From Plesiomonas sp051652165 (GTDB taxonomy: Bacteria; Pseudomonadota; Gammaproteobacteria; Enterobacterales; CAMTGL01), in assembly GCF_051652165.1 (NCBI RefSeq), contig NZ_JBOFTR010000016.1, forward strand, positions 434,001 through 498,000: a stretch of DNA of 64,000 bases, in the 5' to 3' direction. Numbering within the stretch: the first letter of the stretch is position 1; each line of letters begins with the position of its first letter. Below the pieces are notes generated by a model that saw nothing but the letters and a program-made list of their open reading frames with translations, ran no database searches and was not told the DNA's origin. Made by a program: the position numbers and the translations under genes. This document shows, piece by piece, positions 16,658-26,391 of the stretch.

Positions 16658-16869
16658 GTGTAATTGCGAGGTTTGTAGTTGCGATGGTAATTGTCATTAT
16701 GCAACTGCCAGTACTCATCCATTGGTTGTTGAACCAGTTTGCACTTGGCTGTTTTGTGGGTTAGCTGACAACGCGCAATGTACTCATCAACAGTTACCCC
16801 ATGCGTTTCGTTTAGTCGCTGAAAAAGATAAGCTTTTTCTGCATTTTGTCTCACATACATCAAAGGCAA
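16654..16869 (-). other. unexplained open frame
   Basis: A 71-codon frame (LTHKTAKCKLVQQ, DEYWQLHNDNYHRNYKPRNYT in part) has a protein-like composition but no family I recognise. A short KTAKCK-coding match recurs near 35,470 on the same strand. It could be the tail of a deleted gene; I do not call it a gene. Confidence 0.25.
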
Positions 16870-16893
16870 AAAAACAGGGCTGATAATCAGCTC
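16868..16893 (-). terminator. terminator of the ars operon
   Basis: On the minus strand GAGCTGA and TCAGCCC pair (one G-U) around TTA, followed by TGTTTTTTTG. It lies about 90 bases past the arsC stop. Confidence 0.65.
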
Positions 16894-16980
16894 TGCCCCA
16901 TATTTTCTGACTGCGATGACAACATCATTGAATTATCGTTATCTTGCAGACAAGCAAGGTGGTGTACTCGCAAGCCTAAA

Positions 16981-17412
16981 TCACTTAATCCGTTTTCCTT
17001 GTGCGTCTACCACCGGCTCTCCATCCTCCTTGTTAAACACGCCTTGCTGAGGGTTTGGTAGAATATCCAATACCACTTCTGACGGTCGACATAACCGAGT
17101 TCCTCGTGAAGTAACCACAATAGGACGGTTTATCAGAATAGGGTAAGCCAGCATGGCATCAATGAGCTCATCATCACTGAATTTATCTTCAGCTAACCCA
17201 AGTGCTTCAAAAGGTGGCACATTCTTACGCAGTAGATCGCGTACAGGTATCGCCATATCAGCAATTAAAGCGACCAATGTCGCTCGGCTCGGCGGTGTAT
17301 CCAGATAGTAAATAACCGTTGGCTCTACACCTGAGTTACGGATCAGTTCCAACGTATTACGCGAAGTGCCGCACGCAGGGTTGTGGTAAATGGTGATCTG
17401 GGTATCATTCAT
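16981..17412 (-). CDS. arsC: Arsenate reductase, glutaredoxin-coupled
   Basis: The 143-residue protein is very like the plasmid R773/E. coli ArsC. It has the catalytic motif HNPACGTSRNTLELIRNSG with the redox cysteine near residue 13, an LRKNVPPFE segment, and the PILINRPIVV and GTRLCRPSEVVLDILP blocks containing the arginines that bind arsenate. It reduces arsenate to arsenite using glutathione and glutaredoxin in the cytoplasm. The ATG at 17412 is two bases after the stop of the ACR3 gene, so the two are co-translated and the arsenite made is exported by the pump. Confidence 0.95.
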   Translation of the reverse strand: MNDTQITIYHNPACGTSRNTLELIRNSGVEPTVIYYLDTPPSRATLVALIADMAIPVRDLLRKNVPPFEALGLAEDKFSDDELIDAMLAYPILINRPIVVTSRGTRLCRPSEVVLDILPNPQQGVFNKEDGEPVVDAQGKRIK

Positions 17413-17414
17413 AA

Positions 17415-18485
17415 TCAAGCCTCTTTTTTACTGTAGCTGCGCTTCATGCGCAGAGCCACATTAACCAAACCAATCAACACAGGCACCTCAACCAGTGGGC
17501 CAATGACCCCCACGAAAGCTTGATCCGAACTTAAACCAAATACTGCGATAGAGACAGCAATCGCCAGTTCGAAGTTGTTACCTGTGGCAGTAAACGCAAT
17601 TGACGCGTTCTTATCATAGGGAATACCGAGTTTTTTACCGACCAAAAAACTGGTGAAAAACATCAGCACAAAATAGAGCACCAGCGGTACTGCAACGCGC
17701 AGTACATCTAAGGGGAGCTCGACGATCATTTCCCCTTTTAGGCTAAACATCAGCACGATAGTCGCTAATAAAGCGATCAACGTGATAGGAGAGATAGCCG
17801 GAATAAAACGTTCAGTATACCACTGCTCCCCCTTGAACTTGACAAGGTAGTGACGACTCAAAAAACCGGCCAAGAAAGGGATACCCAAATAGATCAGTAC
17901 ACTTTGGGCAATATCGAGCATCGTAATATCAACCGCAAAGCCCTGTAAACCAAACAGTGGCGGTAGCACTGTAATAAACAACCAAGCCATAAAACTGTAG
18001 GTGAGGATCTGGAACGCGCTGTTCAGTGCCACTAGGCCAGCACCATACTCTTTGCTTCCACCACCTAAATCATTCCATACCAGTACCATCGCGATGCAGC
18101 GAGCTAAACCAATCAGAATTAGCCCCACCATGTAACCTGGCTGATCATGCAAAAACACCCATGCAATCACGAACATCAGAATGGGGCCAACCAGCCAGTT
18201 CATTACCACAGAGAGGGTGATCGCCTGACGGTCACGGGTCATCGTGCCCATTGTAGAGTAATTCACCTTCGCCAGAGGTGGGTACATCATCAAGATAAGG
18301 CCGATCGCTAACGGGATATTCGTTGTACCTACCGACATCGCCTCATTCCACTGAGCCATCTGCGGAAATAAGTAACCTATTCCGACCCCAAGGGCCATAG
18401 CAACAAATATCCAGAGAGTAAGGTTGCGGTCAAGAAAGTTCATTTTTTTGCTGATGTGTTTATCGCAGCACGTGGATGCACTCAT
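17415..18485 (-). CDS. Arsenite efflux permease, ACR3 family
   Basis: The 356-residue inner membrane protein has ten hydrophobic segments. It carries the ACR3 family hallmark around residues 120-165, GLARCIAMVLVWNDLGGGS, with the conserved Cys needed for arsenite transport and the following LVALNSAFQILTYS. It extrudes arsenite using the proton motive force. I take the ATG at 18485, with GGAG seven bases upstream. Some genomes label this protein arsB, but the sequence is ACR3, not the 12-segment ArsB. The regulator that should precede it is broken (18569-18735). Confidence 0.93.
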   Translation of the reverse strand: MSASTCCDKHISKKMNFLDRNLTLWIFVAMALGVGIGYLFPQMAQWNEAMSVGTTNIPLAIGLILMMYPPLAKVNYSTMGTMTRDRQAITLSVVMNWLVGPILMFVIAWVFLHDQPGYMVGLILIGLARCIAMVLVWNDLGGGSKEYGAGLVALNSAFQILTYSFMAWLFITVLPPLFGLQGFAVDITMLDIAQSVLIYLGIPFLAGFLSRHYLVKFKGEQWYTERFIPAISPITLIALLATIVLMFSLKGEMIVELPLDVLRVAVPLVLYFVLMFFTSFLVGKKLGIPYDKNASIAFTATGNNFELAIAVSIAVFGLSSDQAFVGVIGPLVEVPVLIGLVNVALRMKRSYSKKEA

Positions 18486-18568
18486 CACTAAACTCCATGA
18501 GTATTTGATAAAACAGATAACTTAAAGCGCAGTACACCAATAGAACATTAATAAGTGCTCATCACAGC

Positions 18569-18735
18569 TCACTGTTGTGTATTAATACAACACTCCTCAC
18601 AAAAAAATTCGATAATATCCTCAAGCACCTCATACTGAGAAACGCACATAAGCGTACGACTCTCTCGATTCTGCCTAACCAACCCAACTGACACTAATGC
18701 AGCAATATGATGGCTCAATGTTGATAATTCAACTA
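18569..18735 (-). pseudogene. arsR: arsR remnant (arsenic-responsive repressor, C-terminal half)
   Basis: On the minus strand the frame reads VELSTLSHHIAALVSVGLVR, then QNRESRTLMCVSQYEVLEDIIEFFCEECC (shown in part), ending at TGA. This is the recognition helix and wing of an ArsR/SmtB winged-helix protein. An in-frame stop sits just upstream of VEL, and the first half with the start codon and the usual CVC metal-binding helix is not found. It is therefore truncated at its 5' end. Confidence 0.75.
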
Positions 18736-19267
18736 CCTAAGAAAAGGGTTTGAGCCTGTTCTGAACCCCAAGACCCCTGCTAATTTTTCACTGATACATT
18801 CAATATCTCGGCATAATATGACGTAATACTCATTCTTTTTATTTATCCATTTATCCATCAAGCAGATATAAATAAATTGCTGCATAAAAAGATGGGGTGG
18901 TCTTTAACCTACTGTGTAATACCGAAGTGCCGCGACAGAGCGGCGGTGCGTTTCCCTACACTACAGCCTGATATGGAATAGACTTACATATCATATTTTT
19001 AGCCCTATAACGAAGGGGGAAATTGAGGTGAATGTTTCGCAGCACAACACGCCGTATCATCTTGATGACAGCCTGCACGCCTTAATTCATCACTTAAAGC
19101 AAAAACGGTGCTTTGTTGCTACAATGGCTTGCGCGGAGTGAGTTTAAGACATGTCAGTAAAATACATTGGCTGGCAAAATCAAGCTCATGCCGAGAAGCA
19201 AAACCCGTACACAATGCCATTTCAGTAACTCTGCTCAGGCAGGGTTCACCACCACAGGATACTTTCC
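18736..19267. other. non-coding interval before dbpA
   Basis: No convincing gene. A 36-codon GTG frame with an apparent ribosome site (19030-19140) is not recognised. Two small hairpins are visible: GCCGC/GCGGC near 18930 and TGATATG/CATATCA near 18970-18995, the latter followed by TATTTTTA. The dbpA promoter must lie here. Confidence 0.4.
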
Positions 19268-20671
19268 TTGAGTAATTCAAATACCCAGCCTACACACGCG
19301 TTTTCGACTCTTAAGCTGAAATCCGCACTGCTTGATAACCTTTCCTCTATGGGCTACCACACGATGACACCCATTCAGGCCCAGAGTTTACCCGCCATTT
19401 TGGCCGGTGAGGATGTGATTGGTCAGGGCAAGACCGGCTCGGGTAAAACAGCGGCCTTCGGCCTTGGGTTACTCAACAAGTTAGATGTAAAACGTTTTCG
19501 GATTCAAACCTTAGTGCTATGCCCCACGAGGGAGCTTGCCGATCAGGTGGCACAGGAGATCCGCACCCTCGCTCGTGGCATCCACAACGTAAAAGTCCTC
19601 ACACTTTGCGGTGGTGTACCAATGGGGCCACAGGTAGGCTCGCTTGAGCACGGCGCGCATATTATCGTGGGAACACCTGGGCGGATTGTAGATCATCTGG
19701 ATCGTAACCATCTAGATTTGAGCAACCTAAATATGTTGGTGCTCGATGAAGCTGACTGCATGCTGGAGATGGGTTTTCAGCCGCAGTTGGAAGCGATTAT
19801 TGCCAACGTCCCTCGCGAACGCCAGACCCTACTGTTCAGCGCAACGTTCCCTGAGAAAATTCAGTCCATTGCTCGGCAGGTGATGCATAACCCTGTGATG
19901 GTGAAGGTTGCGGTCACTCAAGAAAAGAGCACCATCACCCAGCACTTCTTCCATCTGGAAGATGACAGCGCGCGGATGCAGGCACTGCGTTTATTGCTGC
20001 TCGAACATAAGCCAGAAAGCGCCGTTGTGTTCTGTAATACCAAGCGCGAAACCCAAAAAGTGGCTGATGAACTGACCGCCTCTGGTTTTAGCGTGCTGGC
20101 GCTGCATGGCGATTTGGAACAGCGTGATCGAGACGAAACCTTGCTGCAATTTGCCAACAAGAGCGCCTGTGTGTTGGTCGCTACTGATGTAGCCGCCCGT
20201 GGGCTGGATATTGATGCCCTCGATGCCGTGTTTAACTACCATATGGCCCACGATACCGAAGTGCATATTCACCGTATTGGTCGTACTGGCCGCGCGGGTA
20301 GCAAGGGTGCGGCTTTTACCTTCTTTAGCCACGAAGATGGCTACAAGATGGCGCTGCTAGAAGATTATTTAGAGCACGAAATTCATAGCGAACCGCTGCC
20401 ATCAGCCAGTCTGTTGGGTCAAGCGCCTTCAGCGCCTGCGATGATCACCTTGCATATTGATGGCGGTAAAAAAGATAAATTGCGCCCCGGCGATATCCTC
20501 GGTGCGTTAACCGGCCAAAACGGTATCGAAGGTGCAGCGGTGGGCAAAATTTTAGTCACCGATTACCGCGCTTATGTGGCGGTTAGCCGCAGTGTGGCAA
20601 AAAAGGCCCTTGGAAAAATCACGGGCGACCGCATTAAAGGTAAGTCATACCGCGCTTGGCTGATGAAGTAA
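19268..20671 (+). CDS. dbpA: ATP-dependent RNA helicase DbpA
   Basis: The 467-residue protein has all DEAD-box motifs in order: the Q motif (MTPIQAQSLP), Walker A GKTGSGKT, PTRELADQ, TPGRIVDHL, DEAD at VLDEADCM, SAT, and HRIGRTGRAG in the second RecA domain. The C-terminal domain (about residues 390-467, GDILGALTGQNGI, then AVGKILVTDYRAYVAV) is the DbpA RNA-binding domain. It recognises hairpin 92 of 23S rRNA and guides the enzyme to assembling large ribosomal subunits. The start is a TTG with AGGA upstream; no ATG gives the full N-terminus. It appears to be a core gene between accessory blocks. Confidence 0.95.
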   Translation: MSNSNTQPTHAFSTLKLKSALLDNLSSMGYHTMTPIQAQSLPAILAGEDVIGQGKTGSGKTAAFGLGLLNKLDVKRFRIQTLVLCPTRELADQVAQEIRTLARGIHNVKVLTLCGGVPMGPQVGSLEHGAHIIVGTPGRIVDHLDRNHLDLSNLNMLVLDEADCMLEMGFQPQLEAIIANVPRERQTLLFSATFPEKIQSIARQVMHNPVMVKVAVTQEKSTITQHFFHLEDDSARMQALRLLLLEHKPESAVVFCNTKRETQKVADELTASGFSVLALHGDLEQRDRDETLLQFANKSACVLVATDVAARGLDIDALDAVFNYHMAHDTEVHIHRIGRTGRAGSKGAAFTFFSHEDGYKMALLEDYLEHEIHSEPLPSASLLGQAPSAPAMITLHIDGGKKDKLRPGDILGALTGQNGIEGAAVGKILVTDYRAYVAVSRSVAKKALGKITGDRIKGKSYRAWLMK

Positions 20672-21171
20672 GTTACTGCTTACTATCTTTTGCTTATTGC
20701 ACTGTTCTCGGTGTCTGAACAAGTACCGAGGACAATTTATTGCTGCACCAACTGGAATAACCCGAATCTCAGGGTGAGTAGTGGGTGATTAGATTGCCTA
20801 AAGCATTACGTTAATCGTACTACACTACATTTGGCTAAATTAAGCTAAACATGAAGACAGCTTAGCTGTTCCCAAGTGCCCTACTTTCCCCTAAGTATAG
20901 AATTGTGCTAAACCGTTAGCTCTGAGCTTGTTTTTCACAACATTACAAATATCAGCATACAGCACATCACAATAATTCATTGTCAATACGAAGTTCTGCA
21001 AGCCACACAATTCCAAATAAAATTTGCTCTCAATCTCGCTTTTAAAATGTAAATGTGTAGAATGCACGCCCTGCATTACGTTAAAACACAGATTAAATGA
21101 CGTATTTATCACCAGCTACGTCAAATTATAACGCAACCAATTTGGTGTGTGGCTAGATAGGAGCAACTAAA
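20672..21171. promoter_or_regulatory. dnd control region with TACG/CGTA palindromes
   Basis: Half a kilobase without a convincing gene; a 73-codon minus-strand frame (20891-21112) is not recognised. It contains TACGTTAATCGTA (20807-20819) and a TGACGTA / TACGTCA inverted repeat with a 12-base spacer (21098-21123), 48 bases before dndB. From memory, DndB of Salmonella represses the dnd promoter at a palindrome of TACG and CGTA half-sites, so these are operator candidates. A CTCGGT/ACCGAG hairpin at 20709-20732 may end dbpA transcription. Confidence 0.45.
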
Positions 21172-22257
21172 ATGAACCATTTTGACTCTGACTACTGCTA
21201 CTCATTTCCTGCAGTACGTGGGATACAAGCTGGCCGCCCTTTCTATATCGCGACTTGTCCAATGCGCATCATTCCCAAAATATTCAATTTTGATGAAAGT
21301 GAAGTTCCTCCTGAATTACGCGCTCAACGCACATTGAACAAATCTCGGATACCAGAAATGGTGCGATACCTGCTAGAAAATCCTAAGGATTACGTTTTCT
21401 CCGCATTGACTGCGTCAATTGCTGTTAACGTCGAATTTGCCGAACATCCCGGATCCAACAATCTGGGTACCTTACGGGTCCCCATGGATGCACAGATCCT
21501 TATCAATGATGGACAGCACCGCCGTAAGGCTATCGAGGAAGCATTGGTAGAGCGACCGGAATTGGGCCAAGACAACATCCCTGTATTATTCTTTGTCGAT
21601 GAAGGGCTAACTCGCAGCCAGCAGATGTTTGCAGATCTTAACAAGTATGCAGTCAAACCGAGTCCTTCTCTGTCTACACTTTACGATCACCGAGATCAGG
21701 GCTCAGAGCTAGCTCGGTATCTAGCCACCAATATGGAACCATTTGTTGGCCTGACAGAAATGGAAAAATCGAGCATTTCCCAACTATCCAGCAAACTGTT
21801 TACCTTGAGCAGCATAAAGCAGGCAACTCGAGCACTATTAGGCAAAGGGCCTAAAGAGGGTTGCACAGATGAAGAAGCTCAATTGGCCGCTATCTATTGG
21901 AAAACAGTCTACGACCACATGCCTGATTGGCAGATGGCCAGCCGTAAGGAAGTATCTCCAGCTCAACTCAGACAAGAATATGTCCATTCTCACGGTGTAG
22001 GTCTGCATGCTTTAGGCATGCTTGGCCGATACCTAATTAGTGAAAATCCGGACACTTGGCAAACAGACCTTTGCAAGATTAAAACTATTGATTGGCGTAA
22101 AACCAATCCAGAATGGGTTCGCAGAACCATGTCTCATGGCAAGCTAAGCAAATCAACGACTGCACTCCAGCTTACCTGTAACGGACTTAAAACTTTATTA
22201 AACCTCTCCCTCACACCTGAGGAAAAGGTACTTGAAACTCAGGTTATCTCCCAATGA
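21172..22257 (+). CDS. dndB: DndB, DNA phosphorothioation regulator (DGQHR protein)
   Basis: The 361-residue protein carries the family-defining DGQHR motif (INDGQHRRKAIEEAL) at about residue 113, along with RTLNKSRIPEMVRYLLENP and LFFVDEGL segments. DndB is not required for sulfur insertion; in studied hosts it represses the dnd operon and lowers modification frequency. The ATG has AGGAG nine bases upstream. It overlaps dndC by ATGA, so dndBCDE is one operon. Candidate operators lie just upstream. Confidence 0.93.
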   Translation: MNHFDSDYCYSFPAVRGIQAGRPFYIATCPMRIIPKIFNFDESEVPPELRAQRTLNKSRIPEMVRYLLENPKDYVFSALTASIAVNVEFAEHPGSNNLGTLRVPMDAQILINDGQHRRKAIEEALVERPELGQDNIPVLFFVDEGLTRSQQMFADLNKYAVKPSPSLSTLYDHRDQGSELARYLATNMEPFVGLTEMEKSSISQLSSKLFTLSSIKQATRALLGKGPKEGCTDEEAQLAAIYWKTVYDHMPDWQMASRKEVSPAQLRQEYVHSHGVGLHALGMLGRYLISENPDTWQTDLCKIKTIDWRKTNPEWVRRTMSHGKLSKSTTALQLTCNGLKTLLNLSLTPEEKVLETQVISQ

Positions 22258-23888
22258 ACCCCTTGATTCAGGCCCATGATCTGGCCGATTACGAAGATTT
22301 CATCAATACCGAGCTCTTTGTCGGCCGTCTGCTGGCAGAGCACGTGGCTGAAGTACAACGCATCTATTGCGCAGACAAACGTCCTTGGGTCATAGGTTAT
22401 AGCGGAGGAAAAGACTCTTCTGCTGTGCTGACACTGGTCTATCTCGCACTACTGGGTTTACCGCCTGAAATGCGCCACAAAGATGTCTTCGTCGTTTCAT
22501 CAGACACATTAGTCGAGACACCTGTTGTTGTCGATTTGATCATTCGCACCATGGAGCAAATCGAAAAAGGCGCCAAGCGTGATGCGTTACCAATTACAGC
22601 TCACCCGGTTGTCCCCAAAACACATGAAACATTTTGGGTAAATCTGCTAGGTAAAGGCTATCCAGCCCCAACACGTAGCTTCCGCTGGTGCACTGAGCGG
22701 ATGAAAATCAACCCTGTAAGTGATTTTATAAAAGACAAAGTAAGTCAATTTGAAGAAGTGATTGTTGTGCTCGGTTCTCGCAGCAGTGAGAGCGCTTCCC
22801 GTGCTCAAGTGATTGCCAAGCATAAGATTGATGGCACCCGTCTTGCCCGTCATACCACACTAGCCAATGCTTTCATCTACACCCCTATCGATACTTGGGA
22901 TGTAGAAGATGTCTGGAAACTGCTGCGTGGCGCCTTCAAATATGCGCCAGATGATGTGGAAGAATGGGAGAATCCCTGGGGAGGCAATAACCGCGCGCTT
23001 TGGACCCTCTATATGGATTCATCCGGTCAAGGTGAATGCCCTTTAGTGATTGATGACAGCACTCCTTCTTGTGGTAACTCACGCTTTGGTTGCTGGACCT
23101 GTACAGTAGTAACCAAAGACCGAGCTATGGAGAGCCTGATCCAAAATGGGGAAGATTGGATGTTGCCTCTGCTCAAGTTCCGCAATCAGTTAGCACTGAC
23201 GACAGAGCCTGCGCAAAAAGATACCTATCGCAACTACAAGCGCCGTACAGGAAAAGTGAGCTATCAATACGCTAAAGAGGGGGAAGCACTCAGCGACGAA
23301 CGCAAACACGTACCCGGCCCTTATTGGCTAAAATACCGCAAGGAGTGGCTTAAAGAGCTGCTTAAGATGGAGCGTGATCTCAATTTACATGGTCATACCA
23401 TCACTCTAATCACAAAACCAGAGCTGCATGCAATTCGCCAAGAGTGGTTAACCGACCCTAACGAGCCGGATTGGAATGACTCGCTGCCAGCTATATATCG
23501 TAAGGTTTATGGCGAAGATCTCGACTGGCTAATCGATGATCAGTCACGCTTTAACGCCAGCGACGCAGACCTGCTAGCAAAGCTCAGCCAAGGCTATGAT
23601 GTCGAGCCCGAAATGGTGATGAAGCTAATAGAGCTGGAAGTATCGCTTGAAGGTCTAAGTCGCCGCCAAGGAGTCTTTGCCAAAATAGGAACCATCCTGA
23701 AACAGGATTGGGGCAGTCTCGACGCTATAGAGCAGAAGCAAGCACAGCTACAAAAACGTAATGAACGCGATCTCTATCAAGAAGAAGTAGAACAAATAGA
23801 ACGCTCGCTGGTTGAATTACAAAAGCAATTGGCACAAGCCGACGATATGGCAGCGCTGTTTAGTGAGGCAGTAAGAAATGATCATTAA
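22254..23888 (+). CDS. dndC: DndC, phosphorothioation ATP pyrophosphatase (PAPS reductase-like)
   Basis: The 544-residue protein has the PP-loop YSGGKDSSAV near residue 50 that binds ATP. A cysteine cluster at about residues 262-286 (ECPL, SCGNSRFGCWTCTV) is expected to hold a [4Fe-4S] cluster. DndC activates the DNA phosphate, probably by adenylation, so that sulfur from the cysteine desulfurase can replace a non-bridging oxygen. The C-terminal 100 residues are helical. It overlaps dndB by four bases and dndD by eleven. Confidence 0.95.
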   Translation: MNPLIQAHDLADYEDFINTELFVGRLLAEHVAEVQRIYCADKRPWVIGYSGGKDSSAVLTLVYLALLGLPPEMRHKDVFVVSSDTLVETPVVVDLIIRTMEQIEKGAKRDALPITAHPVVPKTHETFWVNLLGKGYPAPTRSFRWCTERMKINPVSDFIKDKVSQFEEVIVVLGSRSSESASRAQVIAKHKIDGTRLARHTTLANAFIYTPIDTWDVEDVWKLLRGAFKYAPDDVEEWENPWGGNNRALWTLYMDSSGQGECPLVIDDSTPSCGNSRFGCWTCTVVTKDRAMESLIQNGEDWMLPLLKFRNQLALTTEPAQKDTYRNYKRRTGKVSYQYAKEGEALSDERKHVPGPYWLKYRKEWLKELLKMERDLNLHGHTITLITKPELHAIRQEWLTDPNEPDWNDSLPAIYRKVYGEDLDWLIDDQSRFNASDADLLAKLSQGYDVEPEMVMKLIELEVSLEGLSRRQGVFAKIGTILKQDWGSLDAIEQKQAQLQKRNERDLYQEEVEQIERSLVELQKQLAQADDMAALFSEAVRNDH

Positions 23889-25893
23889 GAAGTTGGTCTT
23901 ACATAACTTTCGTGTATTTCGTAGCCACCACGAAATAGAACTGACTCCACAAAAACGCGAACATGAGCGACACGACAGGCCTATTGTACTTTTCGGTGGG
24001 CTAAACGGAGCTGGTAAAACCTCTATTTTGTCTGCGATCCGTTTGGCTCTCTACGGTCGTCTGGCTTTTGATAACTTAATCCATAATCAGGACTATATCG
24101 ACCAGCTGACAGCGTTGATCCATAACGGAGTTAGTGTCTCCCAGCAACCCAAAGATGCCTCTATCGAACTGGTGTTTACCTATAACCAGGCAGGTATTGA
24201 ATCTGAGTTTACCGTTATTCGCAGTTGGAGCCGCAACAAAAAAGACCGGCTTAAACTGTTACAAAATGGGGCGTCGCTGGACGAACTCAACTATGAGCAA
24301 TGTCAGGGCTTTCTCAATGAATTAATCCCACACGGTATTGCTGACCTCTTCTTTTTTGATGGCGAAAAAATCGCCTCATTAGCAGAAGATGAATCAGGTA
24401 AGATTCTGCAAACCGCGGTACGCCGCCTGCTCGGCCTTGATCTGATAGCCAAACTCCGCACCGACCTTGGCATCTATTTAAAGCAGCAAGGAGCCAAAGA
24501 GCTGGGCACCCAACAACAGCTCAAATTGGCCGAGCTGGAGCAGAATAAAAAACAGTTTGCCAAACAGGCAGAACATTATCGATTTGAAGCTGACTTGGTG
24601 ATGGCAAGGATTGGCCTGATTACCCAGGATATTCAGAAATATGAAGCCATGCTGGCAGCACAAGGTGGTGCATTTGCGCGGACAAAAAATCAGGAGCAGC
24701 AGAAAGTTGCTGAACTGGTAAAAGAAAAAGAACAGCTTGAAAAGAGTCTGCGCCATGAATGTGATGGCTCCCTCCCCTTTGCGCTGGCCCCCAATACCAT
24801 GGCCAAACTGCAACAACAACTAACCAAAGAAATCGAGATAAAACGAGCCCGCAACTTTTCTCAAGAGCTTAATCTTTTTCTCGAACAGCTCAAAACCAAT
24901 ATCGGCTTTAAAGGCAAAGAGACGCTGGCCATCACAACCCAAGCGTTCGAAGAGCAGCTTGACAGCTTTATGGCCAACAAGCCGCAAGGTGACGTCCTCT
25001 TTGATATCTCTGAGCGCGAGACTCACGTTATCATCGCAGCAATCAGTGCGGATTGCCAACGGGCTTGGCGCAAATTTGATGCACAGCGTCGTGAATTGGC
25101 TGAGGTTGAGCATCAACTGGAGCAAGCGGCCAGCAATATTGAGCGGGCGCCTGATGACGAACAGCTGATGGATATATTCCAAACTCTACGAGACATGGAC
25201 AGTAAGCGGCAAGAAGAGCGCCACAAATACAAGACGCTACTGGAGCAAGCCAAACAAGCTGTAATGAATCAACTTGATTGCGCCCGTCAAACCCAAAAAC
25301 TGCACGATAAAGCCAGAGAGCAATATGGTGCCGTGAGTGCCGTGCAATATGCCAATGAAACTATCAGCCTGCTAGATGAATACAGCGATATATTAACCCA
25401 AGCGCGAGTGAAAACACTGGAGCAACATTTTGAACTGGCCTATCGAAAATTGGCTAGGAAGGAAGACTTGCAAATCAAAGCAAGGATCAATCCCTACACC
25501 TTTGATGTTGAGCTAGTAGATGAAACAGGTATTGTAATTAATAGAAAATCACTTTCTGCTGGCGAGAAACAAATTTATGCAATTGCAATTCTAGATGCAT
25601 TAGCAAAAACATCTGGACGGCAACTACCAGTCATTATTGATACCCCACTGGGGCGTCTTGATTCACACCATCGTGACAAATTAATCCATCATTACTTCCC
25701 ATATGCAAGCCACCAAGTAATATTACTCTCCACCGACACAGAGGTAGATGAGCATTATTTCGCTTCGGCGCTGGCAGATGATATATCACACTCTTATCAA
25801 ATTGAATTTAACGCTTCAACCAGGTCATCAACCCTTACCAAGGGTTATTTTTCTTGGAAAGGTGAGTATATTAAGGCCTCGGAGAAACACTAA
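23878..25893 (+). CDS. dndD: DndD, SMC/RecN-like ATPase of phosphorothioation
   Basis: The 671-residue protein has a split ABC ATPase head: Walker A GGLNGAGKTS near residue 42, and at the C-terminal side the signature LSAGEKQIYAIAILDAL followed by Walker B LPVIIDTPLGRLD and an H-loop-like segment. Between them are two long coiled-coil arms around a hinge-like region. DndD is needed for modification and is thought to help open or nick the DNA for sulfur transfer. Overlaps with dndC and dndE show tight co-translation. Confidence 0.95.
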   Translation: MIIKKLVLHNFRVFRSHHEIELTPQKREHERHDRPIVLFGGLNGAGKTSILSAIRLALYGRLAFDNLIHNQDYIDQLTALIHNGVSVSQQPKDASIELVFTYNQAGIESEFTVIRSWSRNKKDRLKLLQNGASLDELNYEQCQGFLNELIPHGIADLFFFDGEKIASLAEDESGKILQTAVRRLLGLDLIAKLRTDLGIYLKQQGAKELGTQQQLKLAELEQNKKQFAKQAEHYRFEADLVMARIGLITQDIQKYEAMLAAQGGAFARTKNQEQQKVAELVKEKEQLEKSLRHECDGSLPFALAPNTMAKLQQQLTKEIEIKRARNFSQELNLFLEQLKTNIGFKGKETLAITTQAFEEQLDSFMANKPQGDVLFDISERETHVIIAAISADCQRAWRKFDAQRRELAEVEHQLEQAASNIERAPDDEQLMDIFQTLRDMDSKRQEERHKYKTLLEQAKQAVMNQLDCARQTQKLHDKAREQYGAVSAVQYANETISLLDEYSDILTQARVKTLEQHFELAYRKLARKEDLQIKARINPYTFDVELVDETGIVINRKSLSAGEKQIYAIAILDALAKTSGRQLPVIIDTPLGRLDSHHRDKLIHHYFPYASHQVILLSTDTEVDEHYFASALADDISHSYQIEFNASTRSSTLTKGYFSWKGEYIKASEKH

Positions 25894-26240
25894 TGTTACC
25901 AAACCGAATGCAATTAAATAAGCAAACCGAGGAGCAACTTAAGAGGCTCAAGGCCTATACAGGGATTACTCCCAACATAGCAGCTCGCCTCGCCTTTTTC
26001 CGCTCAATTGAATCAGGATTTCGTTATCATCCAGAAAATAAAAAACTTGATGGTAGCTTAGTATTAGACAAAATAACTTGGTTAGGTGACACGCTAACGG
26101 TTACAGAACTCGTATTGAAGATGATTTATCCAGATCTCGAACATAAAGAGTGGATAAAAGCATGGGCATCTCATGTCGAAGATGGTATTTCATCATTGAG
26201 AAACCATCGCAGCCTGCTTTTACTCGCCAATCACTTGTAA
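25893..26240 (+). CDS. dndE: DndE, phosphorothioation protein
   Basis: The 115-residue protein starts one base inside the dndD stop (TAATG). It has the DndE pattern: LNKQTEEQLKRLKAYTGITPN, given as EEQLKRLKAYTGITPN, then ARLAFFRSIESG and a LDGSLVLDK segment. Structural work shows DndE is tetrameric and binds nicked DNA. It is the last dnd gene. There is no dndA in the window, so a housekeeping IscS-type cysteine desulfurase probably supplies sulfur. Confidence 0.93.
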   Translation: MLPNRMQLNKQTEEQLKRLKAYTGITPNIAARLAFFRSIESGFRYHPENKKLDGSLVLDKITWLGDTLTVTELVLKMIYPDLEHKEWIKAWASHVEDGISSLRNHRSLLLLANHL

Positions 26241-26260
26241 AATAAATAAATTTATTTTTT

Positions 26261-26291
26261 CTGACAGTTACCTTACCTTGGTAACTGTCAG
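26261..26291. terminator. shared terminator hairpin between dndE and the dpt operon
   Basis: A 12-base perfect inverted repeat (CTGACAGTTACC / GGTAACTGTCAG) with a 7-base loop lies in the gap between the two convergent operons. T-runs are weak on both sides, but the stem is strong. Confidence 0.65.
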
Positions 26292-26391
26292 TTCTAGTTT
26301 CAGAAAATAACGTTAATATCAGAAATAATTCAGGATGGCTATTTTAAATAACAAATAGAACCAATCTAACCTTATACCACCTATTACCTCG

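Noticed and set aside
19030..19140. 36-codon GTG frame with an apparent GAGG site before dbpA
   Set aside because: Too short, not recognised, and not in a conserved arrangement I know; noted only within the interval entry.
20891..21112. 73-codon minus-strand open frame upstream of dndB
   Set aside because: No family recognised and it runs through the probable dnd control region; likely chance.
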